A stretch of DNA of 64,000 bases, from contig JAZNCH010000069.1 in NCBI GenBank assembly GCA_045587445.1, forward strand, positions 1 to 64,000, written 5' to 3'. The notes below the pieces were generated by a model. The model was not told the origin of the DNA and ran no database searches. It was given only the letters and a program-made list of their open reading frames with translations. This document shows, in pieces, positions 1 through 6,675 of the stretch; within the stretch, counting starts at the first letter, position 1; each line of letters begins with the position of its first letter. A program made the position numbers and the translations under genes. The DNA comes from RGIG1995 sp045587445. GTDB lineage: Bacteria; Bacillota; Clostridia; Oscillospirales; CAG-272.

Positions 1-1
1 C

Positions 2-289
2 TCGTTCTTAATAATACTTGCAATTTCGGGTATTCTTGAATTGGTACAGGATTTGAAAGCTGTAAAATACGCTTTTATGGGAATCAGAGCCGGTGTTTTG
101 GCTTTGATAATAAAAGCACTTGTAAAAATGTATAAGGCTTGTCCCAAGGGCTTGGTTTCATATATTGTAATGGGACTTTCGTTTGTACTTGCGGCAATAG
201 TAAAGATAGACGTGATAATCGTGGTTATTTGCTGTGCGGTGATTGGACTTGTGTCATCTGTAATCGCTGAAAGGAGCGCTAAAAAATGA
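2..289 (+). CDS. Chromate transporter half-protein, 5' end outside window
   Basis: This is the C-terminal part of a ChrA-family membrane protein, open from the window edge and ending in TGA. What remains is about 95 residues made mostly of hydrophobic segments, with a short basic tail. The next gene overlaps it by 4 bases (ATGA) and is a second half-size ChrA protein. That is the usual arrangement of short-chain chromate transporter pairs, in which two six-helix halves act together in the membrane. The family exports chromate in some bacteria, but the substrate in anaerobes is often unknown. The identification leans on the strong second half, because little of this one is visible. Confidence 0.75.
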   Translation, partial: SFLIILAISGILELVQDLKAVKYAFMGIRAGVLALIIKALVKMYKACPKGLVSYIVMGLSFVLAAIVKIDVIIVVICCAVIGLVSSVIAERSAKK

Positions 290-906
290 GTATATTTTTA
301 AGCATCCTTGAGTTGTTTTGGACGTTCTTTAAGATAGGAGCATTTACTTTTGGCGGCGGTTACGCTATGCTTCCTTTGGTACAGGATGCGGTTTTAAAGC
401 ACGGTTGGCTTGCCGAAGCTCAGATAGTAGACTTTATTGCTGTAAGCGAATCGACACCGGGCCCTTTTGCAATAAATATTGCAACCTATGTTGGTTCTCA
501 GCGAGGTTTGGCACTTTTTGGGGATTCTGCTGTAGGTGCTGTATTCGGTGCGTTTGTTGCGACTCTCGGCGTTGTGTTGCCCTCGTTTATTATAATACTT
601 ATTGTTGCGAGATTTTTTGAGAAGTTTAAGAAGAGCAAGACGGTAATCGGCTGTATGTCGGGACTAAAGCCCGCCGTAATCGGACTTATTTCGTCGGCAG
701 TAATATCAATTGGAACTACGGTATTTTTTCCCATAAGTATAACGTTTGGGATTGTAAGGAGTGCAGCGTTCTACGTTTCTCTTGTGATATTTGCAGTGTC
801 GCTGTATGTTGTTTTGAAATATAAAAAGATAAGCCCTATATATATAATAGTAGGCTCTGCCGTTTTCGGTATAGCCGCAGGCTATATATTTAATATCCCC
901 GTATAA
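286..906 (+). CDS. Chromate transporter, half-size ChrA family protein
   Basis: A 206-residue integral membrane protein of the ChrA family. The N-terminus carries the family signature: FTFGGGYAMLP near residue 20, followed by a SESTPGPFAINIATYVG stretch near residue 55. About five to six hydrophobic segments follow. It begins at an ATG overlapping the stop of the preceding half-size gene, so the two are translationally coupled and probably form a heterodimer. The family is known for proton-linked chromate or sulfate-analogue transport. Whether this pair moves chromate cannot be read from sequence. No regulator is visible nearby, and the 3' side runs straight into a repeat-derived hairpin at 906-935. 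Confidence 0.88.
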   Translation: MSIFLSILELFWTFFKIGAFTFGGGYAMLPLVQDAVLKHGWLAEAQIVDFIAVSESTPGPFAINIATYVGSQRGLALFGDSAVGAVFGAFVATLGVVLPSFIIILIVARFFEKFKKSKTVIGCMSGLKPAVIGLISSAVISIGTTVFFPISITFGIVRSAAFYVSLVIFAVSLYVVLKYKKISPIYIIVGSAVFGIAAGYIFNIPV

Positions 907-1200
907 CTTACTTTCTTTTAAGGAAAGAAAGTAAGCAAAGAAACCTTGCCTCTCTGGTTTGTACAAATTTAAAGGCTCCCACCTTGGGAGAGCTGTCAGC
1001 GAAGCTGACTGAGAGGGAGTAGGGACTGTTCTACTGCGGTTTGGTCACGGCTCGGCTCTTACAGGAATCCCCAAGCCTTACTTAGTGCGGCTCTGGGAAC
1101 CTTTTATCCAGTCCACCGGACTGTTATTCACTACCTCGCCGCCGCTTCGCTACGTCCTTGACACCTCGAAAAAAACAATTAAATTTGTACAAACAAAATC
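902..1200. repeat. Mosaic interspersed repeat with hairpins
   Basis: Non-coding stretch built from modules found elsewhere in the window. It opens with a perfect hairpin, an ACTTTCTTTT/AAGGAAAGAAAGT palindrome at 906-935, followed by GCAAAGAAACC. The same module lies inverted at 20530-20570, and relatives lie inside the elements at 27.1 and 46.2 kb. A 'gcctctctggtttgtac' block at about 948-964 recurs inverted at about 35380-35400, and an 'agctgtcagcgaagctgactgagaggg' type block at about 990 resembles 35337-35363 on the other strand. No credible ORF is present. It may serve as the terminator of the chrA pair. Confidence 0.6.
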
Positions 1201-1231
1201 GGAGCTAAGTTATTAACTCAACCAAAGAAAA

Positions 1232-1278
1232 AAAGCGGTTATTAACTTATTTTGGCATAGAATAACCGCTTTTTCTTT
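1232..1278. terminator. Bidirectional hairpin terminator
   Basis: A 12-bp stem (AAAGCGGTTATT / AATAACCGCTTT) with a 17-base loop. It is flanked by T-rich sequence downstream and A-rich sequence upstream, so it could end transcription from either side. It separates the chrA pair and repeat from the minus-strand lipoprotein gene. From here to 1435 I see no gene. There is only a weak long-range inverted repeat (GCCCCT near 1303 with AGGGGC near 1373) and a small palindrome near 1391. Confidence 0.7.
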
Positions 1279-1435
1279 TCTGCAAGGCTATCTTAATGTG
1301 ACGCCCCTTTTTAATCCAATTCTAACAAGTAAATAAAATTCTTAATTCACTATGGAAAAATATAAAGGTGATAGGGGCGAATATGTGAAATAGGTAATAC
1401 CTACTATTAAGTATTAATGTTAGAATTTACTTAAA

Positions 1436-1807
1436 TTAATTAGAATTTTTATATTTGCTCAACTCGTCGCTAATGTTTTCTGAGGATTGATACCACTGCT
1501 CTTTATACAAAATCTTTTTTTCGCATATTGTAATAACAGTTATATCTTTTCCTGATTTAAAAGAAAGAGTGATACCCCCTTCTTTTGGCTCGGTTTCAAT
1601 CTTTTGTAACTTCAACCTAGAAAGATAATCTTTAATATCATTTACATAATCCAGCTCAGTAATGCTATATGATATATCGCCTATCTGCATAACAACGCTT
1701 TCGGAGTGATGCAGATCAAATAATTCGCTTCCTGTTATTTCACCACAACTGCATAAAACCAACATTGTTATCATAGTAATTATTAATATTGAAAGGTTCT
1801 TTTTCAT
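1436..1807 (-). CDS. Small predicted lipoprotein of unknown function
   Basis: A 123-residue protein beginning MKKNLSILIITMITMLVLCSC: a basic N-terminus, a hydrophobic core and a lipobox-like LVLCSC, so probably signal-peptidase-II processed and membrane-anchored outside the cell. The ATG at 1807 is chosen over an upstream in-frame ATG because GGAGAG lies 7 bases before it. The mature part is soluble and polar, with no domain I recognise. It sits 21 bp downstream of a secreted cysteine protease gene on the same strand and is probably co-transcribed with it. A role as the protease's partner, such as an inhibitor or chaperone in the way staphopain and staphostatin genes are paired, is possible. 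There is no sequence similarity that I can point to for that. Confidence 0.7.
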   Translation of the reverse strand: MKKNLSILIITMITMLVLCSCGEITGSELFDLHHSESVVMQIGDISYSITELDYVNDIKDYLSRLKLQKIETEPKEGGITLSFKSGKDITVITICEKKILYKEQWYQSSENISDELSKYKNSN

Positions 1808-1828
1808 TGTAATGCTCTCCATATAGTG

Positions 1829-3022
1829 TTAGTGTGCTGACAACGAGTACAACCAGGTATAAGTCGGACCTGAAGTTGATGATTGAAATGTAGTGTATGA
1901 ACCTGAATAATAGATTATTCGTGTTGCTCCTGTGTTGCTGTTTGCAGCCGAGTCCCAAATGGCAATAAATTGATTTACCCTAACATTTCTATATCCAACA
2001 AGAGTTACAGCATGCCAGGAATTTGATGAACTACTTGCCGAAATTGCAACAGGTTTTTTATCGTTTATATTAAGTGTTATTTCGGCCCAGTCTAAAGAAC
2101 GATATCTTATATTATTATACGTAATTCCATGATTTCCTAATGCGGTTTGTTTATCAATTATTGTACCGCCATCATCATATCCTATTTCCATTTCATCACA
2201 AATTTGTGCAGCTGTAATGTTGGTTCCGTTGATATAATTAGCTATTGTTGCAACAGATGCTGCCCAGCAACGTCCAAAATTACCTTGTCCTTTTGCGTTA
2301 TTAAGACTCAACATTTTTTCTTTGTATTCAGGATCGTCTATTTCAATTGAAAAACTAGGGGCATATTTCTCGGGTGTTGGACCATTTTCAAACTCTGCAA
2401 TATTTTCGTCAATATTAACTTTCTCCATTGCACAGAGAGAATATATTAGTTTTTCGTGTAGTTTATTGTAACTGGTGTTTTCCGGCTCAACACACTTCAA
2501 CACAGGATCTATTGAATAGCAAATGTTGTCTGTATTTTGTGCAAGTATTGTATTACTATGTTTATAAAAAATATAATCATTATAGAAATATCCAATATTG
2601 TTTAGTTCATCAATGAGTTCATTATCTAGACAGCATTGGAGAGCGTGATTTGTATCAATAATAGTCATCATAAGAATAAATTCATTTTTCAAGTTTAGAA
2701 GCGGATAATAATATATTGTAGATTGAGCATTGCTTTTCAAATTAATTATATAAAACGGCTCTCCAAGTCTAATGTGATAAAAATCATTATTTTCTAAATT
2801 AAATGATGTTTTATACTCTTGGGCATAATTGGTAATATCCTTGTAGAGACTTATAGCAAAACCGTTTATGTTTTCTGGAATATATTTCGAAAAATTTTCT
2901 TGAGATTTAGTAAAAAACGACGATGTGCTTGTCTCTTGTGCAAACACGGGCACAGTCAAGATAGATAGAATTATGCAAAGCGTAAGGATATATGCTAATA
3001 TCTTATTATTATATTTTTTCAT
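1829..3022 (-). CDS. Secreted papain-like (C39/C70-type) cysteine protease
   Basis: A 397-residue precursor. Residues 1-29 form a signal peptide (basic start, hydrophobic core, VFAQE cleavage region). Residues 30-240 look like a propeptide with no recognised fold. Residues 241-397 form a papain-like catalytic domain of the peptidase_C39_2/staphopain kind. The oxyanion Gln is in QGNFGRCW, with catalytic Cys252; catalytic His337 is in SWHAVTLVGY; an acidic or amide partner is in IWDSAANSN near 357. The start ATG has AGGAGA 7 bases upstream. It is followed closely by a lipoprotein gene. Upstream lie a hairpin and a 36-codon ORF with an attenuator-like leader, so expression may depend on read-through. 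The family cleaves proteins or peptides outside the cell; the target is unknown. Confidence 0.82.
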   Translation of the reverse strand: MKKYNNKILAYILTLCIILSILTVPVFAQETSTSSFFTKSQENFSKYIPENINGFAISLYKDITNYAQEYKTSFNLENNDFYHIRLGEPFYIINLKSNAQSTIYYYPLLNLKNEFILMMTIIDTNHALQCCLDNELIDELNNIGYFYNDYIFYKHSNTILAQNTDNICYSIDPVLKCVEPENTSYNKLHEKLIYSLCAMEKVNIDENIAEFENGPTPEKYAPSFSIEIDDPEYKEKMLSLNNAKGQGNFGRCWAASVATIANYINGTNITAAQICDEMEIGYDDGGTIIDKQTALGNHGITYNNIRYRSLDWAEITLNINDKKPVAISASSSSNSWHAVTLVGYRNVRVNQFIAIWDSAANSNTGATRIIYYSGSYTTFQSSTSGPTYTWLYSLSAH

Positions 3023-3116
3023 ACTATTCTCCTGTTATATAATATTTTATGATATAAAAAATTTTGGTGGATAATAATGTTCTTGTTATTTTAAATATAT
3101 ACTCGTATTTAGAGTA

Positions 3117-3157
3117 AAGAAGAGCGTATAAGCCATATACTACGACTTATACGCTCT
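3117..3157 (-). terminator. Hairpin between the 36-codon ORF and the protease gene
   Basis: A 12-bp perfect stem (AGAGCGTATAAG / CTTATACGCTCT) with a 13-base loop. In the minus direction it is followed by a short T-rich stretch (TCTTTACTC), so it is a moderate terminator at best. Its 5' arm overlaps the last codons of the small ORF at 3147-3257, so translation to the stop codon would interfere with folding. That arrangement could couple translation of the small ORF to read-through into the protease gene. Confidence 0.55.
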
Positions 3158-3257
3158 GTGTTAGAAAGATCAGTCTACCTGTTACGGAAAGTTGAAGAGA
3201 CTTAACTAATTTGAACGGTAAGCCGGTGTTAAGAATAATAAGTAATAATAATCTCAT
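3147..3257 (-). CDS. 36-codon small ORF, hydrophobic leader-like peptide
   Basis: Too short for ordinary gene finding. The ATG is preceded by a strong GGAGGG at 8 bases, and the frame is open for 36 codons. The product starts MRLLLLIILNTGLPFKLVKS: one Arg then a run of Leu/Ile, a polar-basic middle, and it ends TQSV. The first 9 residues are strongly hydrophobic. It lies downstream of a promoter and a three-segment attenuator and upstream of a hairpin and the secreted protease gene. It could be a signalling peptide precursor, a small membrane peptide, or a cis-acting leader whose translation matters more than its product. I recognise no family. Confidence 0.5.
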   Translation of the reverse strand: MRLLLLIILNTGLPFKLVKSLQLSVTGRLIFLTQSV

Positions 3258-3273
3258 TATTAAATCCCTCCAT

Positions 3274-3364
3274 AAAAAAACAAACCTATAATCAATATAG
3301 GTTTGCGAAGTGGTAATCTATATAGCTGTTTTAGATGTGTGGATAAATGTCCGCTGCAAACCTA
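3274..3364 (-). promoter_or_regulatory. Attenuator/riboswitch-like leader with competing stems
   Basis: Read on the minus strand, three segments compete. Segment A (TAGGTTTGC, 3356-3364) pairs perfectly with segment B (GCAAACCTATA, 3296-3306). B also pairs with segment C (TATAGGTTTG, 3281-3290), which is followed by seven Us (3274-3280). B:C is therefore an intrinsic terminator and A:B an antiterminator or aptamer P1 stem. Between A and B lie two small potential hairpins (GGA..TCC and ATCTA..TAGAT), giving a three-way-junction shape. A 16-codon ORF overlaps segment A. I cannot match it to a riboswitch class I know. It controls the 36-codon ORF and possibly the protease operon. Confidence 0.6.
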
Positions 3365-3368
3365 ACAT
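3318..3368 (-). CDS. Possible 16-codon upstream leader peptide
   Basis: An ATG about 9 bases after the predicted transcription start opens a 16-codon frame (MLGLQRTFIHTSKTAI, then TAG). It covers attenuator segment A and ends just before segment B. The Shine-Dalgarno sequence is weak (AGAGAA, very close to the 5' end). If translated, ribosome position on this ORF would decide which stem forms. It may equally be chance, since the frame is short. Confidence 0.3.
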   Translation of the reverse strand: MLGLQRTFIHTSKTAI

Positions 3369-3383
3369 CTATTCTCTAATAAT

Positions 3384-3412
3384 AGTATAATATTTCTTTT
3401 CTAATGTGTCAA
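3384..3412 (-). promoter_or_regulatory. Sigma-A-type promoter for the attenuator leader
   Basis: On the minus strand, TTGACA (3407-3412), a 17-base spacer and TATACT (3384-3389): an almost consensus promoter. The transcript would start near 3377. The stretch 3413-3630 holds no gene that I can support. It has A/T-rich sequence and, at about 3548-3598, a GC-richer block with self-complementary GGGCGACATC...GATGCGCC arms. Confidence 0.75.
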
Positions 3413-3630
3413 TAGAAAAATGAAAAAAATCCAAAAAATTCACATTTTTGCATAATCTAAAAACAATTAAATATACAGTACATAGAAATAATTGTTTGTG
3501 CGTGGAAAGTAATTGATGAATAAAAAATTAATGTAACTCTATACTGTAGAGGGCGACATCCCCCGGCAAGTACGAATTGTTTCGATGCGCCGCAAAACCT
3601 AAAAAATGAAAATTTTTTTTTGCAATTTAC

Positions 3631-3659
3631 TTGACAAAACAAAATTACGGTGCTATAAT
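3631..3659 (+). promoter_or_regulatory. Promoter of the Ile T-box unit
   Basis: TTGACA at 3631-3636, a 17-base spacer and TATAAT at 3654-3659, both consensus. It sits directly in front of the T-box Stem I. Confidence 0.85.
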
Positions 3660-3665
3660 ACCCAC

Positions 3666-3958
3666 ATCTTAATAAAAAAGGCTATGACGAAGACGGTCGA
3701 AAGATTTTATGCGCAGAGAGTCGGTGGTTGGTGTAAACCGACGGTAAAATATTTTCAAGAACCCATCACTTCCGAGCCGAAAGTCCGAAAGTTAGGAATT
3801 TAATTAGTAGGCACTTTCCGTTATTGCTGCGTAAATGCATAGGAATTATTAGATTCCGAGAGTGGCAGTTGTTATTATAACTGCAATTTGAGTGGTACCG
3901 CGGATGTGAAAATATTTCACACTCGTCTCAAAAAATCTTTGAGGCGAGTGTTTTTTGT
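3666..3958 (+). promoter_or_regulatory. T-box leader, predicted isoleucine specifier (ATC)
   Basis: A tRNA-sensing T-box riboswitch. Stem I shows GACGAAGA at its base, AGAGAG and the GGTTGGTGTAAACC apical region, and a specifier loop in which ATC (3765-3767) is followed by A and then CTTC, which pairs with GAAG on the 5' side. The conserved GTGGTACCGCGG box lies at 3892-3903. It is followed by a terminator (ACTCGTCTCAAA / TTTGAGGCGAGT, T-tract at 3951-3957). The matching geometry in the other two T-boxes of this window supports the specifier reading. Uncharged tRNA-Ile should stabilise the antiterminator and let transcription reach the synthetase gene at 3999. Confidence 0.9.
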
Positions 3959-3998
3959 TAGAAAAAGCCCCCTCAGAAAAGAGAAAGAGAGGAAAAAT

Positions 3999-6266
3999 AT
4001 GTCAACTTTTGAAACAAACAAGCTTATGGAAGTAGCGGTGCGTATCCGCGAAATGCGTGAGATTTTCGGTTTTACCATTAAGGAAATGGCAGAGAAGACC
4101 GAAGTTTCCGTTAATCAGTATTTACAGTATGAGAACGGTCAGCTCGACTTTCCGTTTACTTTTATACATAAGTGTTCACTTGCTTTCGGCATTGGTATTA
4201 CCGACCTTTTGGAAGGTAAGTCAGCCCACCTTTCGTCTTATACCGTAACAAGAAAGGGGGAGGGACAGGAAACTGCAAAGGAAGAGGGCATCAGTATCAA
4301 AAACTTGGCCCCCATGTTCCGTAAGAAGATAGCAGAGCCTTATTGGGTTCGTTACGAATACGACGAGAATTTGCAGAATAAACCTATTCACTTGACAAAG
4401 CACTCGGGGCAGGAATTTGACTTTGTTATGAGTGGACGCTTGAAGATTCAGATAGGTGATAACGTTGAATATTTAAGCGAGGGAGACAGCATTTATTACA
4501 ACAGCTCGACTCCTCATGGTATGATAGCCGTTGACGGAAGAGAGTGTTTGTTCGTTGCGGTAATTCTCCCCGGTGAAGAAGAGGAGGAAACCGTTTTGAG
4601 AGATACGCTTATGCGTTCTCACAGAATGGAAAAACACCTTGTCAGCGAAAACTTTATTACAACAGTTGAAAACGAGAACGGTTATTTGCAGTCTATTGAC
4701 TTTAAGAATGAAGACAAGTATAATTTTGCCTTTGATACGGTTGATGCTATTGCAGACAAGGATCCCGACAAGCTTGCGATGGTACACCTTGACGTTAATA
4801 AGTTTGAGCGCAGATTTACGTTTAAGGATATGAAGAAAGCATCAGCTCAGTGTGCAAACTATTTCAAGTCTCTCGGAATCAAGAAAGGCGACAGAGTAAT
4901 GCTCGTTTTGAAGAGACATTATCAGTTCTGGTTTGCGATACTCGGTCTTCACAAGTTGGGGGCTATAGCTATTCCCGCAACACATCAGTTGCAGAAGCAC
5001 GATTTCGAATACAGATTTAACTCTGCAGGGGTTAGTGCTATTGTTTGTACGGCAGACGGCGACGTTGCGAATCAGATAGATTTGGCTCAGGTAGACTGTC
5101 CCACTCTTACGACCAAAATTTTAGTTGGCGGCGAAAGGGAAGGATGGAAGAATTTTGATGAAGAATATAAACTTTTCAGCACTCATTTCGACAGAACGGA
5201 AGATACTCCTTGCGGAAACGACCTCAGTCTTATGTTCTTTACATCGGGAACAACAGGCTATCCAAAGATTGCGGCTCATAACTATAAATATGCCTTAGGT
5301 CATTATATTACGGCAAAATATTGGCATGGTGTAAGCGACGACGGACTCCACTTTACAATATCCGATACCGGTTGGGGTAAGGCTTTGTGGGGTAAATTAT
5401 ACGGCCAGTGGCTTGCAGAGGGTGCAGTATTTACATATGACTTTGACAAATTCAATGCGGCTGAAATACTGCCTATGTTTGCAAAATATCAGATAACGAC
5501 TTTCTGTGCGCCTCCCACGATGCTTCGTATGCTTATCAAAGAAGATATTTCAAAATACGACCTTTCTTCAATAAGACATATGACGACTGCGGGCGAAGCT
5601 TTGAACCCCGAGGTATATAAGCAATTTGAAAAGCTTACGGGACTTCAGATTATGGAAGGTTTTGGACAGACCGAGCTTACTTTGGCTATTGCAAACCTTA
5701 TGGGCGGAACGCATAAAGTAGGCTCAATGGGTAAACCCACTCCGCTTTATGATATAGACATAGTTGACGAAAACGGCAACTCCGTTGCAGATGGTGAGAC
5801 AGGCGAAATCGTTGTAAGAATAAGTGAAAAAGTTCCCTGCGGACTTTTTGAAGGATATTACAGAAACGAAGAAAAGACAAAGGAAGTTATGCACGATGGC
5901 TTCTATCACACAGGCGATACCGCTTGGCGTGATGAAGACGGCTTTTTCTGGTATGTGGGCAGAGTTGATGACGTTATCAAGTCTTCGGGCTATCGCATAG
6001 GTCCGTTTGAGATTGAAAGTGTTATTATGGAATTGCCTTACGTTCTCGAGTGCGGTGTATCTGCAGTACCCGACGAGGTAAGAGGTCAGGTAGTTAAGGC
6101 GAGTATCGTTCTTGTTAAGGGTGTTGAACCGACAGAACAGCTTAAAAAGGATATTCAGGCATATGTTAAGAAGAATACAGCACCTTATAAGTATCCCAGA
6201 ATAGTTGAATTTAAGGACGAGTTACCCAAGACTATCAGTGGAAAGATTCAGAGAAATAAGCTTTAA
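3999..6266 (+). CDS. XRE HTH-cupin-acyl-CoA synthetase fusion (Ile T-box controlled)
   Basis: A 755-residue three-part protein. Residues 10-65 are an XRE-type helix-turn-helix (IKEMAEKTEVSVNQYLQYENG). Residues 105-190 are a cupin (GQEFDFVMSGRLKIQIG, then GDSIYYNSSTPHG). Residues 245-755 are an AMP-forming acyl-CoA synthetase of the Acs/medium-chain type, with the phosphate loop FFTSGTTGYPK, GFGQTE, a GYRIGPFEIE hinge and PKTISGKIQR carrying the catalytic Lys. The ATG at 3999 follows AGAGAGG and lies beyond the T-box terminator. The family makes acyl-CoA from a carboxylate, ATP and CoA. Ile T-box control suggests 2-methylbutyrate as substrate, an inference. The HTH-cupin half resembles a free-standing transcription factor, so the protein may also bind DNA or sense ligand. 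Its paralogue follows at 6676. Confidence 0.88.
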   Translation: MSTFETNKLMEVAVRIREMREIFGFTIKEMAEKTEVSVNQYLQYENGQLDFPFTFIHKCSLAFGIGITDLLEGKSAHLSSYTVTRKGEGQETAKEEGISIKNLAPMFRKKIAEPYWVRYEYDENLQNKPIHLTKHSGQEFDFVMSGRLKIQIGDNVEYLSEGDSIYYNSSTPHGMIAVDGRECLFVAVILPGEEEEETVLRDTLMRSHRMEKHLVSENFITTVENENGYLQSIDFKNEDKYNFAFDTVDAIADKDPDKLAMVHLDVNKFERRFTFKDMKKASAQCANYFKSLGIKKGDRVMLVLKRHYQFWFAILGLHKLGAIAIPATHQLQKHDFEYRFNSAGVSAIVCTADGDVANQIDLAQVDCPTLTTKILVGGEREGWKNFDEEYKLFSTHFDRTEDTPCGNDLSLMFFTSGTTGYPKIAAHNYKYALGHYITAKYWHGVSDDGLHFTISDTGWGKALWGKLYGQWLAEGAVFTYDFDKFNAAEILPMFAKYQITTFCAPPTMLRMLIKEDISKYDLSSIRHMTTAGEALNPEVYKQFEKLTGLQIMEGFGQTELTLAIANLMGGTHKVGSMGKPTPLYDIDIVDENGNSVADGETGEIVVRISEKVPCGLFEGYYRNEEKTKEVMHDGFYHTGDTAWRDEDGFFWYVGRVDDVIKSSGYRIGPFEIESVIMELPYVLECGVSAVPDEVRGQVVKASIVLVKGVEPTEQLKKDIQAYVKKNTAPYKYPRIVEFKDELPKTISGKIQRNKL

Positions 6267-6313
6267 TATTGTATTTAGGGGTTATAATTGAAATTTTAAA
6301 TACAAAAAAGTTG

Positions 6314-6342
6314 TTGACAAAATAACAAAGTTGTGATAAGAT
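6314..6342 (+). promoter_or_regulatory. Promoter of the Val T-box unit
   Basis: TTGACA at 6314-6319, a 17-base spacer and TAAGAT at 6337-6342. No clear terminator lies between the end of the preceding gene (6266) and this promoter, so some read-through from the Ile unit is possible. Confidence 0.8.
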
Positions 6343-6348
6343 ACTTAC

Positions 6349-6646
6349 AATATTGATAGTAAAGGCTTCGACGAAGAGGGCAGAAAGTATATTTTTACCC
6401 AGAGAGACGGCGTTTTGGTGCGAGCCGTTTAAAAAGACTTTGTGTTTGTAGCTTCCGAGCCGGAAGAAAGAAAGCTTTTTGTAAAGAGAAGCAAGTAGAA
6501 TCTTCCCGTAGTTGTCGCGTCAAGACATAGGAATTGTTGGATTCCGAGAGTGGCAGTTATAATTTTGACTGCAATTTGAGTGGTACCGCGGGTGTATAGG
6601 ACAATCAGCACTCGTCTCAAAGTCATTAACTTTGGGATGAGTGCTT
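6349..6646 (+). promoter_or_regulatory. T-box leader, predicted valine specifier (GTA)
   Basis: The second T-box riboswitch, similar to the first across the GACGAAGA, AGAGAG and 'TTCCGAGCCG' regions. In the specifier loop GTA (6448-6450) is followed by G and then CTTC, exactly where the first leader has ATC-A-CTTC. The T-box sequence GTGGTACCGCGGG lies at 6580-6592, and the terminator GCACTCGTCTCAAAG / CTTTGGGATGAGTGC plus T-tract lies at 6608-6646. It should turn on the downstream seven-gene operon when tRNA-Val is uncharged. Confidence 0.88.
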
Positions 6647-6675
6647 TTCTTATCCCGGAAACGGAGAATGATTTT

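Noticed and set aside
1300..1380. Long-range inverted repeat GCCCCT/AGGGGC
   Set aside because: Only about 7 bp with a loop of about 60 bases and no gene context; easily chance.
3457..3642. 61-codon minus-strand ORF before the first T-box
   Set aside because: It covers a GC-rich self-complementary block, overlaps the T-box promoter on the other strand and has no ribosome binding site.
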